DNA from: Gammaproteobacteria bacterium
Lineage (GTDB): Bacteria; Pseudomonadota; Gammaproteobacteria; Steroidobacterales; Steroidobacteraceae
Direction: 5' to 3'
DNA length: 34,651 nucleotides
Assembly (NCBI GenBank): GCA_025357835.1
Contig: JANYLM010000015.1
Span: 1-34,651, forward strand
This document shows, piece after piece, positions 9,463 to 17,297 of this stretch (its first letter is position 1; each line of letters opens with the position of its first letter). The notes below the pieces were generated by a model that had not been told where the DNA came from, searched no databases, and saw only the letters and a list, made by a program, of their open reading frames with translations. Made by a program: the position numbers and the translations under genes.

Positions 9463-9963
9463 TTACGGATAGGTTCGCTCACGGCCGAACCGCGGCACAA
9501 AGATGAATTGCCAATCGCAATAGCTCTCCACGTCCCCGAACCCTTCATCCACCGCATCGAAGTTCGCGCGCTTGATCGACTTAGCTTGCGAGGTGCTCGC
9601 AATCCCCATCACGCCACCGTCGGCCGAGCGGATGACTTTCCAGTCGGGAGTGCCGGTCATCGGATCCGCGTAGATTTTCCTCAGAAAATGTCGGGGCACC
9701 AACGAGGTATCGTCATCGATTAGATCCGCCAATTCGAGTGGGTAGCGGTGTCCGGAATTGTAGTAGCGCGCGACTGCGTCGCGAAACTGATGCCCTACGA
9801 ACAACAATTCGACTTCCCTTTCGCGCTGCGCCGCCACGCTCCACATCGTGCCGGCGGCTGACAGCGCAATGCCCATGATGGCGACCGCGATGAGCAGCCC
9901 GATGTAGGTAAATCCACCGCTCGCCGGCCGGCGGCTATTAGGCCGACGCTCACCACGCAACAT
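9463..9963 (-). CDS. Atypical minor pseudopilin of the T2SS-like operon
   Basis: 166 aa from ATG 9963, which overlaps the end of the preceding pseudopilin gene by 14 nt; the frame extends upstream to 10008 and ATG 9975 is also possible. A basic 17-residue leader ends in GG, then FTYIGLLIAVAIMGIALSAAG forms the N-terminal hydrophobic helix of a type IV pilin-like protein. The usual Glu at mature position 5 (FTLIE) is Gly here (FTYIG). The globular part contains YNSGHRYPLELADLIDD and a DPMTG segment reminiscent of GspG-type proteins. It is the last gene of the operon. Loss of Glu5 is known in GspK-type tip pseudopilins, so a tip or initiating role is possible, but the size and fold are closer to the GspG group. 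Confidence 0.82.
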   Translation of the reverse strand: MLRGERRPNSRRPASGGFTYIGLLIAVAIMGIALSAAGTMWSVAAQREREVELLFVGHQFRDAVARYYNSGHRYPLELADLIDDDTSLVPRHFLRKIYADPMTGTPDWKVIRSADGGVMGIASTSQAKSIKRANFDAVDEGFGDVESYCDWQFIFVPRFGRERTYP

Positions 9964-10348
9964 AGGCGGAGCCATCCAGCGCGGCGCCCTGCGCACCGCT
10001 GTGTACATCGACGATGCCGGGATTGTCGCCGTCGTCCGACTGCGTCGGGACCCATGCGTCCGCCGTCCTGGTAAATGGATCGATGGGAATGCTGCGTATG
10101 TAGCTGCGCTCGACCAGCTTGACGAAGCTTTCCGGCCTATGCCCTAGATCAGCGTCGTACTTGTCGATTGCGTCGCGCAGCACCGACAAGTCCTGCCGCA
10201 AAACAGCCTCCTTGGAACGCTGCAGGCTCTTGAAATAGCGCGGCACGGCGATGGTCAGCAACGTCGCAATGATGCTCATCACGACAATTAGTTCGATGAG
10301 CGTGAATCCTCGCCGGCTAAGATTACCATTCCCGATAAGGAACGCCAT
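9950..10348 (-). CDS. GspG-like pseudopilin
   Basis: 132 aa from ATG 10348, chosen because AAAGGAG lies nine nt upstream and it gives a 14-residue leader with SRRG before the cleavage point. The mature protein begins FTLIELIVVMSIIATLL with Glu5 present, followed by AVPRYFKSLQRSKEAVLRQDLSVLRDAIDKY, typical of the long N-terminal helix of GspG/PulG-like proteins. The C-terminal part has IPIDPFTRTADAW, similar to the PxDPW segment of GspG. It is processed by a prepilin peptidase, which is not encoded in this window. It overlaps the genes on both sides, indicating translational coupling within the operon. Confidence 0.88.
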   Translation of the reverse strand: MAFLIGNGNLSRRGFTLIELIVVMSIIATLLTIAVPRYFKSLQRSKEAVLRQDLSVLRDAIDKYDADLGHRPESFVKLVERSYIRSIPIDPFTRTADAWVPTQSDDGDNPGIVDVHSGAQGAALDGSAYVAW

Positions 10349-10793
10349 TAAGGCCCACTCCTTTGGCGAAGCTATGGATATCGAAGACATCGTCCCCAGG
10401 CTGCGGATCGCTGGCGGGACTCTTATAGCTTCTCAGCCCCCACGACTCGCCGGCCGGCGCGGCGCTGTCCGGGTAAAAGGGATCGCGCGGCAAGCGGCGC
10501 ATGAAATAGATCTTGGCCCTGTTCGGGTCTTTGGCGTCGTCCACGCCGTTCACCAAATCGTCGAGCGTGGGCGGGTACCCTGTTTTATCGGCCTCCACCA
10601 TGATCCGACCCTGTTCGGCGGCGCGCTTGTATGCGTCGATTCCCGTGCGCAGGTCGCGCAGCGCCGTGCGCAGATCGGCTTCCTTCACGCGCTGTGCCGC
10701 CATTTTTCCCAAAGGCACGGCGACCGTCGCAAGCAGTCCTACGATGGCGACCACGATCACCAGCTCGATCAATGTAAAACCGCGTGCGCGCAT
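10323..10793 (-). CDS. GspG-like pseudopilin
   Basis: 156 aa. The ATG at 10793 is three nt after the stop of the secretin gene. A very short leader, MRARG, precedes FTLIELVIVVAIVGLLATVAVPLG, a canonical prepilin N-terminus with Glu5. Downstream are a GspG-like helix (EADLRTALRDLRTGIDAYK), a YPPTLDDLV segment and RLPRDPFYP. With the following two genes it forms a cluster of three pseudopilins separate from the GspG at the head of the operon. These may form the minor, tip or substrate-specific part of the pseudopilus; exact equivalence to GspH, I, J or K cannot be assigned. Confidence 0.9.
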   Translation of the reverse strand: MRARGFTLIELVIVVAIVGLLATVAVPLGKMAAQRVKEADLRTALRDLRTGIDAYKRAAEQGRIMVEADKTGYPPTLDDLVNGVDDAKDPNRAKIYFMRRLPRDPFYPDSAAPAGESWGLRSYKSPASDPQPGDDVFDIHSFAKGVGLNGVPYREW

Positions 10794-10796
10794 GCT

Positions 10797-13127
10797 TCAC
10801 GGGCCGATGTTGACGTTCAGCGGCGCGGGCACGCCGGCGTGAATGCTACGCCCGTCCGGGCCCGTGGCCACGAACTGCAGCGTGACGGGCGTCGACGCGG
10901 CCGGCCCCAGCGCCTTGAAATGCAGCACCAAAAGGCTGCCCTCACCCTGCAGCGGAGACTCCTTGGGTAGGGCAACGACGTATTGCACCACGCCGGCATG
11001 TTGATTGATCTTTGGCGGCGACGCACTTTGCAAATCGGCCGGAATCAACGCTCCCGCATCGACGCTGTCGAGCTGCAAAATGCTGCCGTCGAAATGCAGC
11101 TGGGAAACGATTTTCGACAGCGGCAGCGGACTCGACAGATCCACGCCCACATCGAAACTCTGACCTATCGTCGCATTGGTGGGACCTGTCCAGGTCAGAT
11201 TCGGCTCTTCGGGATTGGGCTCGCTCTGTACCCTGGCCCGCGGCGGCGCGGGCAGTTCGGGGGGCGCAGAGAGCACTCCCGACGGCGGCAACGCGCCACT
11301 AATTGGCGTTGCGGGCACACCGGGTGCCGGCGGCACGTCATGATTCCCGGCGCCTGACGAGGATTGCGAACCCAACGGCGCGCTCCTCAAGTTGGATTCG
11401 GTGCCGTACCAAAACTCCGTGGTCTCGCTCGAGGGGCGGGCTGAGGAGCGAATGATCCGCGGTGTGATCGACAGGACGATCTCGCTCTTCTCCTTGTTGG
11501 TACGATCGGACCCGAAGAGCTTCCCCAGGATGGGTATGTCGCCCAAACCCGGAATGTGCGCCGAACTGCGGGTGTCGCTGTCTTGAATGAGCCCGGCGAG
11601 TACCTGTGTCTCGCCATCTTTGAGGGTCAAGAGCGTCTGCGCATTACGCGTGCCGATTTCGTAGGCGATAGTGCCGTTACCGCTATTGCCGCCCGTTTGT
11701 ACCTGCTTGAGAATCGAGCTGACTTCCAGGTTCAACTTGATCGACACCTCGTTGTCGAGATGCACGGTGGGCTCGACCTCTAAAGTCAGCCCCACGTCCA
11801 GATACTGCACGCTGCCGGTAACTACGGCGGTACCGCCGGCGGTGGGGGTCACGGAATTCGTGATCACAGGCTCCCGTTGGCCGATCAGAATCTTGGCCTT
11901 CTCCCGATTGCGCGCGCGGATGCGCGGACTCGCGAGCGTGTTGGCCCGGCCGACCTGCTTGAGGAAATCCGCCGTCAAACCGAACGGCGTGACTGAAAAG
12001 TCGCCCTTGCCCAACTGATTGATATTGCCAAGTGTGAGTTTGGTGGGCGAGGAAACCGTAGCGCTCGTGGGATATTCGATGCCCAGCTGCTGCAAATTGC
12101 TGCGCGTGATCTCGAGTACCTCGACTTCCATCATGACCTCTGGCTCTGCCAAATCCAGCGATGCCACGAGCTTTTCCGCCATGCGCACCGCCTCGGGGGT
12201 GTCGCGCATGACCACCAGGTTTGCCTTGTCGTCGACATAAAGGGTCTTGGCGTTGAGCACGGTCTTCAGGAGCTCCTGTACCTTCTTCGGGTCCGTGTTG
12301 GTCAGATAGAAGGTCTTGACGATCTCGTCTTGATACTCCTTTTGTTTGGCGGTTGTGTTCGGGTAGATCAGCACCATGTTACCGGACAGGACCTGGCGTG
12401 CGAGTTGGTTTTGCCCGATAACGAGTTCGATTGCTTGCTCCACCGGCACCTGCTGAACGAAGATCGTGGTCTTGCCGTCGCTCTTGACGTCCTTGTCGAA
12501 TACGAAATTGATGCCGGTTTGGCGGGACAATACTTCGAACACCATCTTGGTATTGGCATCGCGGAATTGCAGAGTGACGGGGCGATTGTCGCGAGTCTTC
12601 AATCGCGGGGTAATCGATATGGGACCGCGCGCCACGTCGATCTTGGCCTTAACGGCGTTTGCCGCGGCGAATCCCGGATCCTCTGCCAGAATCGCCCGAA
12701 TCGTATTGTCGGCCAAGTCCAAATCGCCGCGCTTCAGCTCATCCGACGCCTTTGCCGTCATCGTCGCGTGGCGCCGGTCGGCGACGATGCCGTCCAGCCC
12801 GCGCCCTGCACGATCATTACCCGGCTCTATCACCAGTACGCGGCGATAGGATTGCTCCGCCTCATCGAGCTTGCCGGCGCCGCGCACCTTGTCGGCTTGA
12901 CCCAAAAGCTTGACCACCGCATCGTCATGCCGTGCCTTGAGCTCGATGCGGTATTCGAAATTGCGTGGCTCCTGGCGCGAAGCCTCTTCCAACTTACCCA
13001 AGCCCTCTTCGTAGCGGCCATGGTCAATGGCATCGAGGCCCTCGTGATGCAGGCGCGAGCTGGCGCAGGAGCTCGCGGTCAATGCCGCGATCAAAATCCC
13101 CACACTGCGTTTCGACGATCCGGTCAC
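10797..13127 (-). CDS. Outer-membrane secretin (GspD-like) with TPR-like N-terminus and C-terminal cohesin-like domain
   Basis: 776 aa. The GTG start at 13127 has GGAGG six nt upstream and overlaps the preceding stop (GTGA). A lipoprotein signal ends LTASSC with Cys21. Residues 25-165 carry TPR-like helices (GRYEEGLGKLEEA, GKLDEAEQSYRRVL). Next come secretin N0/N1-like domains (about 175-330; VTLQFRDANTKMVFEVLSRQTGINFVFD) and the secretin core (about 340-600; EVEVLEITRSNLQQLGIEYP, LKDGETQVLAGLIQDSDTRS, IPGLGDIPILGKLFGS, SEIVLSITPRII). A Pro/Ser-rich linker leads to about 120 residues resembling a cohesin/carbohydrate-binding fold (about 650-776; NATIGQSFDVGVDL, LHFDGSILQL). It is the outer-membrane channel of the system. 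The C-terminal domain is an accessory that may face substrate or the surface (inference). Confidence 0.93.
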   Translation of the reverse strand: MTGSSKRSVGILIAALTASSCASSRLHHEGLDAIDHGRYEEGLGKLEEASRQEPRNFEYRIELKARHDDAVVKLLGQADKVRGAGKLDEAEQSYRRVLVIEPGNDRAGRGLDGIVADRRHATMTAKASDELKRGDLDLADNTIRAILAEDPGFAAANAVKAKIDVARGPISITPRLKTRDNRPVTLQFRDANTKMVFEVLSRQTGINFVFDKDVKSDGKTTIFVQQVPVEQAIELVIGQNQLARQVLSGNMVLIYPNTTAKQKEYQDEIVKTFYLTNTDPKKVQELLKTVLNAKTLYVDDKANLVVMRDTPEAVRMAEKLVASLDLAEPEVMMEVEVLEITRSNLQQLGIEYPTSATVSSPTKLTLGNINQLGKGDFSVTPFGLTADFLKQVGRANTLASPRIRARNREKAKILIGQREPVITNSVTPTAGGTAVVTGSVQYLDVGLTLEVEPTVHLDNEVSIKLNLEVSSILKQVQTGGNSGNGTIAYEIGTRNAQTLLTLKDGETQVLAGLIQDSDTRSSAHIPGLGDIPILGKLFGSDRTNKEKSEIVLSITPRIIRSSARPSSETTEFWYGTESNLRSAPLGSQSSSGAGNHDVPPAPGVPATPISGALPPSGVLSAPPELPAPPRARVQSEPNPEEPNLTWTGPTNATIGQSFDVGVDLSSPLPLSKIVSQLHFDGSILQLDSVDAGALIPADLQSASPPKINQHAGVVQYVVALPKESPLQGEGSLLVLHFKALGPAASTPVTLQFVATGPDGRSIHAGVPAPLNVNIGP

Positions 13128-13657
13128 GGCGTTCCTCCGAGCGCCAAACTCTGACGCGCATTCAGCGGCTTGTAGTTGAAAATCATGCTCGAATCATCGG
13201 CGCCCACGACTGTGTAGTCGCTGTCGACCGCGTCGCCTATTTTGACGTCGTAGATGCGATCGCCTCGGGCAATGAAGTAGGTTGCTTTGTCGCCTTGCAG
13301 CGCGTAGCTGCCGACGAAGGTAAAGGGCAGCGGCGGCGCGATCGGCGCCGGCGGCGGCCCCGACGGCTGAACGGGCGCCGGCGGCGGTGGTGGCGGCGCC
13401 ACGTACCAGGACCGGGAGGCGAATAGCGCAGCCGACGTTTTGGTATCCGTCGTGCGATGCGCGAGGCGAGTCAAGATGGCAGCGGCGTTGGCCGTGAGCG
13501 TGTTCGCCGGCTGGCCCATCGCCGGGCGCTCGCGCGTGGGCCGGGCGGCCGCGGCGCTGGTTTCGTCGGGAGACTCGCCGAGCATGGCCCACAGCAGCAC
13601 CGCGGCGCCTAGGGTCCCGCCGACTAGTAAGCGTCGTGGTGTGAGGGCCGAACTCAT
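13124..13657 (-). CDS. GspC/PilP-like inner-membrane connector
   Basis: 177 aa. It overlaps the preceding gene by ATGA and the secretin gene by GTGA. One N-terminal membrane helix (about 9-26, RRLLVGGTLGAAVLLWAML) is followed by a low-complexity region, a proline-rich linker (about 88-110) and a small beta-rich domain (FTFVGSYALQGDKATYFIARGDRIYDVKIGDAV...). This layout and the domain pattern match the PilP/GspC HR region, which binds the secretin N0 domain and ties the inner-membrane platform to the outer-membrane channel. Its place directly before the secretin gene supports this. Sequence similarity to either family is weak, so the assignment rests mainly on layout. Confidence 0.75.
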   Translation of the reverse strand: MSSALTPRRLLVGGTLGAAVLLWAMLGESPDETSAAAARPTRERPAMGQPANTLTANAAAILTRLAHRTTDTKTSAALFASRSWYVAPPPPPPAPVQPSGPPPAPIAPPLPFTFVGSYALQGDKATYFIARGDRIYDVKIGDAVDSDYTVVGADDSSMIFNYKPLNARQSLALGGTP

Positions 13658-14295
13658 GATTGGTTACGCACGAAAATACTGAAGCGCAGGTCCGCGTCGA
13701 CGTTCACATCTCCGGCGGTTTTTCGCTCGATGCGCATGCCGTCGACCGCGGCTGCCGGAACGGTGCTTAACACGGCGTCGATGAACTGCCGGATGCTTGG
13801 ATAGCGTCCTTTGATCGGAAAGCTCATCCGATAGCGCGCGACCTGACCCGAGTGCAGGGGTGCGAGTTCGTAGCGGCCCTGGTCCAGGGTCACCCCGGCA
13901 ACCGCCGCCAGCTTGAAAATTTGCCCGACGATGCCCGGCAGTTCGCTGCGCTTCGGCAAGGTATCCATGAAGCGCCCTAAGCGCACACGCGGCGATTGGT
14001 CCGTAGTCCCGGTGCGCTGCGCCTCGCGGATCTCCTCGCGTAGCGACGATATCTCGCGAGATTGCGGCAGCACGGCAGTGAATATCAGGATCGCAGAGCA
14101 CAACATCAACGCCGCCCCGGCGAGTCCGCCGCGACCGATGCGATTCAGCCGATACATCAGCATCGGAATGCTGCGCACCGCGGCCGTGCGCATCCTGGCG
14201 TTCAGCAACTGGCGCGGCGCTGCCGCGGCAAGCGGCGCCAAGCGTACGGTAAGCGCCGCCTGATTTTCCGGATCGCTGGGCTCCATGGCACTCAT
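13654..14295 (-). CDS. PilO/GspM-like assembly platform protein
   Basis: 213 aa from ATG 14295, which overlaps the previous stop as ATGA; in-frame ATGs at 14310 and 14286 are alternatives. A cytoplasmic N-terminus of about 55 residues is followed by one membrane helix (GGLAGAALMLCSAILIFTAVL), a short coiled segment (QSREISSLREEIREAQ) and a periplasmic ferredoxin-like domain (ELPGIVGQIFKLAAVAGVTLDQGRYELAPL...YRMSFPIKGRYPSIRQFIDAVLSTVP). That order is the PilO/GspM pattern. It would pair with the PilN-like product of the overlapping upstream gene and contact the secretin-linking protein encoded next. Confidence 0.82.
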   Translation of the reverse strand: MSAMEPSDPENQAALTVRLAPLAAAAPRQLLNARMRTAAVRSIPMLMYRLNRIGRGGLAGAALMLCSAILIFTAVLPQSREISSLREEIREAQRTGTTDQSPRVRLGRFMDTLPKRSELPGIVGQIFKLAAVAGVTLDQGRYELAPLHSGQVARYRMSFPIKGRYPSIRQFIDAVLSTVPAAAVDGMRIERKTAGDVNVDADLRFSIFVRNQS

Positions 14296-14816
14296 GTGGC
14301 GATTCGCCATTCCGCGGATAGCTGGAAACGCACCGGTTGGTCGTGATCTTCCGTGCGTCGCTCATGGCTGTCCAACATGGGGAAGCGCAGCGCGTGACTC
14401 TTTTGCAAACGCACGATGTATGCGAGCACGGTGGGCAAATCCTTCGCCTCTGCGACGATACGTACCCGCCCTTTGACTCGATCGGGTTCCACCGCCAGTA
14501 CGGCCACAGAACTGCCGACGTCTTGGCTCGCCGTTTCCAGCTCCTGCAGCAACAGCGACCACGGCGCGCCTAGCTCGGCGACCATTGGCCCTGCTTCCTC
14601 GGCGTTGTTCAAATGCGCCGATCCGGCGGCAGCGCTGCGCGCAGCCGTCAAGGCGTCCAAGCGCAATTCCAGTCCCGCACGTGCAAGACTGGAGGCGCGG
14701 AACTGCAGTCCGACGAGGGCCATGCCGATGAATCCCAGCAGTATGAACACGATACCGACCATTCCACCCGTCCGCGGGCGGACCTTGAAGTCCAGCAAGA
14801 TCGCTTGGGCGCTCAC
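14292..14816 (-). CDS. PilN-like / GspL C-terminal-like assembly protein
   Basis: 174 aa from GTG 14816, which overlaps the previous stop (GTGA); the frame extends upstream to 14882, but that part overlaps the PilM-like gene and reads as low-complexity. After a short cytoplasmic segment (ILLDFKVRPRT) there is one membrane helix (GMVGIVFILLGFIGMALVGLQF), a heptad-like helix (LARAGLELRLDALTAAR) and a periplasmic domain (WSLLLQELETASQDVGSSVAVLAVEPDRVKGRVRIVAEAKDLPTVLAYIVRLQ) typical of PilN. It should bind the cytoplasmic PilM-like protein encoded just before it. Confidence 0.82.
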   Translation of the reverse strand: MSAQAILLDFKVRPRTGGMVGIVFILLGFIGMALVGLQFRASSLARAGLELRLDALTAARSAAAGSAHLNNAEEAGPMVAELGAPWSLLLQELETASQDVGSSVAVLAVEPDRVKGRVRIVAEAKDLPTVLAYIVRLQKSHALRFPMLDSHERRTEDHDQPVRFQLSAEWRIAT

Positions 14817-15625
14817 GCGTACAACCGTTGCAGCAATGCAAAGCGGGGGTTCGCCTCGTCCCCCCCCTCCTTCTCCAGCCATTCAAACGCGGCTTCGCCG
14901 CCGCCGGCCTTCTGACGCAACCATTGCGGAGCATCGACGTACACCCGCCCCTCCTCCGCATTCTCGATCGCCAGGCGCCCGAAGGTTTGCAGACGCTTGA
15001 GTTCCACCTCCCAATCACTGCCGATGCGAACTGCGCGGACGCGGTCCCATCCGGTCGCCGTGAAGTGAGCTGCCGCCAGAGAGCCTTCCTCCAACGTGAC
15101 GAACCACCCGCCCCCTTTTGGCAACCCGCTGCGCCAACTATTGAAGGAGGCTATGAGTTGCGGCTGCACGGACCTCACGCGCAGACCATGCGGGTCCGTT
15201 ACGCGCTGGATACTGTCGAGCAATTCGGTTGGAATCGCGCACGCGACCTGAGGCACTCCGGGAGGGGCATCGTTCAAGGTCACGTTCCACTGAGTTACCA
15301 CGTCACCGTAAGTCTTGCTGAGACAATATCGGGCGTGTTGGATGCGCTCCTGCGGGTCGCTCAAGGCATCCGACCAAGGCACCATCGCATAACGTGCCCA
15401 ATGATTCGCGACGATCAGCCTGCCGGCGGCGTGGTGCCAGGTTGTGTCCTCCAAGCAGTCATCGAGAACCTCCAGCGCCGGCTCCCAATGATTGGTCTCG
15501 CCGCCTTCGACGGGGCAGTTGCGCTCGGCGACATTCGCAGGACGTATCCCGCGCTTCATGCGTGACAGCACGATGCGCCGCGGAGCCACGTACAGGCCCA
15601 CTTCGTCACGCCATAGTGGTGACAC
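14813..15625 (-). CDS. PilM-like / GspL N-terminal-like cytoplasmic protein
   Basis: 270 aa. The GTG start at 15625 is supported by GGAGG ending six nt upstream and overlaps the end of the ATPase gene by 20 nt. No signal peptide or membrane helix is seen. The sequence fits a divergent actin-like/PilM-type protein: a short N-terminal beta hairpin (VGLYVAPRRIVLSRM), then NHWARYAMVPWSDALSDPQERIQHARYCLSKTYG and CAIPTELLDSI. The assignment rests heavily on position between the GspE-type ATPase and the PilN-like gene, an order shared with other PilMNO or split-GspL systems. It would couple the ATPase to the inner-membrane platform. Confidence 0.75.
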   Translation of the reverse strand: MSPLWRDEVGLYVAPRRIVLSRMKRGIRPANVAERNCPVEGGETNHWEPALEVLDDCLEDTTWHHAAGRLIVANHWARYAMVPWSDALSDPQERIQHARYCLSKTYGDVVTQWNVTLNDAPPGVPQVACAIPTELLDSIQRVTDPHGLRVRSVQPQLIASFNSWRSGLPKGGGWFVTLEEGSLAAAHFTATGWDRVRAVRIGSDWEVELKRLQTFGRLAIENAEEGRVYVDAPQWLRQKAGGGEAAFEWLEKEGGDEANPRFALLQRLYA

Positions 15626-17297
15626 GGTTCACCTCCTCGAGAGTAGTTTCTCCACTGCGGACCAAGTCCAATGCCGCGTCGCGGATGAAGCGCACGCCCG
15701 CGGCGGATGCCAGCTCCTTGAGCTGGCGCACCGGAACGCGCGCGATGAAGGCCTCGCGAATTTCGTCGTCCAACACCAGCAGCTCGCCAATCGCCTTGCG
15801 GCCCCGATAGCCGCTGCCGCGGCAATGCTGGCAGCCGCGGCCGGCACGAAAATTGTAGGTTGCCGTGGCCACCACCGACACTCCCGATTCGTCCAGCAGC
15901 TGGCGCGACGGGCGCACGCTTTCCGCGCACTGCTCGCACACGATGCGAATCAGGCGCTGCGCCAGAATGCCGCTCAGCGCCGACACGAAACTATAGGCAT
16001 CGACCCCCATGTGCACGAACCGGCCCATGACGTCGAACACATTGTTGGCATGCACCGTCGTGAACACCAGGTGCCCCGTGAGCGCCGACTGGATCGCGAT
16101 TTGCGCTGTTTCAGGATCGCGGATTTCGCCGACCATGATCTTGTCCGGATCATGGCGCAATATCGATCGCAGTCCTCGGGCAAACGTCAATCCCTTCTTC
16201 TCGTTGACCGGAATCTGCAGCACGCCGGGCAATTGATATTCGACCGGGTCTTCGATGGTGACAAATTTGTCGCTTCCGGTGTGGGTCTCGGAAATGGCTG
16301 CGTACAGCGTCGTGGTCTTGCCGCTGCCGGTCGGACCGGTGACCAGCAACATGCCGTAGGGCAGCGCACTGAGACGCCTGAGGCGCGAGATCGTCTTCGG
16401 ATTGAATCCGAGCGCGTCGAGTCTCAGGCCGCGCAATTCGTCCGTGAGCGCCTGTTTGTCGAGTACTCGCAATACCGCGTCCTCGCCGAACACACTGGGA
16501 ATGATCGAGACGCGAAAGTCTATCGGCCTGCCGTTCACGGCGCTTTTGAAGCGGCCGTCTTGCGGCACGCGACGCTCCGCGATATCCAGCTCCGACATTA
16601 CCTTGAGGCGCGAAATGACTTGTTCGGATACGTCGGCGCCGTTGACCGTCGCGGCCGTAACCAGAACGCCGTCGATCCGGTAGCGAACCACCAAACCCGC
16701 GTTGGTGGACTCAAGATGAATGTCGCTCGCGCCGGTGCGTAATGCATCGAATATGGTCGAGTTCACCAGCTTGACGATGGGACTGGAATCAAGGTTGATT
16801 GATGCCAGCGACAGATTCTCCACTTCACGGCCCACGCTGGCGCCGATTTGGGCGGCCACCACGGCGGAGTCGATGGCGCGCATTCCGGCTTCATGCCGCG
16901 ACAGGAAAGCGCCGATATCGGCGCGCGCGGCGATCGCCCATGCAAGAGGCGCTGAGATTCGCACTTCGAGCCACGCCCTAAGATCCGAATCGAATGGATC
17001 GGCGATGACTGCCAGCAGGCCGTCCGCGGTATTGACCACGACGCAATTGCGTCGCGTGGCATCCGCAGAAGAGAGCAAATTGAAAGCAGGCTCGAATGCC
17101 GTCAGTTCAGTGGAGCTGACGAAACGATAGTCGAGAATGGCGGCGAGCGCGGCCGCCAGTTCCATCGGGCCCAGCCCGCAATCATCCTCCAGCACATTCA
17201 GCGCCGATCGGCCGCTGCGGGCCGCCTTCGCCAGAGCCGCGGCAATCCGGGTTTCATCCAGGTTGAGACTCGCCGGGAGACCGATGGCGGCGTTCAC
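15606..17297 (-). CDS. gspE: T2SS/type IV pilus assembly ATPase, GspE/PilB family
   Basis: 563 aa, the usual GspE size. GTG start overlapping the GspF stop (GTGA). An N-terminal GspE_N-like domain is followed by a N2 domain (ASDIHLES, YRIDGVL), Walker A GPTGSGKTTT (321-330), an Asp box (FVTIEDPVEYQLPG), Walker B IMVGEIRDPETA (387-398), a His box (LTGHLVFTTVHANN) and a Zn-binding tetracysteine C454-x2-C457 and C489-x2-C492, the hallmark of secretion and pilus-extension ATPases rather than PilT retraction ATPases. It is the cytoplasmic motor that powers pseudopilus assembly. All catalytic motifs look intact. Confidence 0.96.
   Translation of the reverse strand: MNAAIGLPASLNLDETRIAAALAKAARSGRSALNVLEDDCGLGPMELAAALAAILDYRFVSSTELTAFEPAFNLLSSADATRRNCVVVNTADGLLAVIADPFDSDLRAWLEVRISAPLAWAIAARADIGAFLSRHEAGMRAIDSAVVAAQIGASVGREVENLSLASINLDSSPIVKLVNSTIFDALRTGASDIHLESTNAGLVVRYRIDGVLVTAATVNGADVSEQVISRLKVMSELDIAERRVPQDGRFKSAVNGRPIDFRVSIIPSVFGEDAVLRVLDKQALTDELRGLRLDALGFNPKTISRLRRLSALPYGMLLVTGPTGSGKTTTLYAAISETHTGSDKFVTIEDPVEYQLPGVLQIPVNEKKGLTFARGLRSILRHDPDKIMVGEIRDPETAQIAIQSALTGHLVFTTVHANNVFDVMGRFVHMGVDAYSFVSALSGILAQRLIRIVCEQCAESVRPSRQLLDESGVSVVATATYNFRAGRGCQHCRGSGYRGRKAIGELLVLDDEIREAFIARVPVRQLKELASAAGVRFIRDAALDLVRSGETTLEEVNRVTTMA

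Noticed and set aside
15492..16742. 416-aa plus-strand open frame opposite gspE
   Set aside because: Complementary to the intact GspE ATPase with all Walker and Cys motifs; no recognisable domain of its own.
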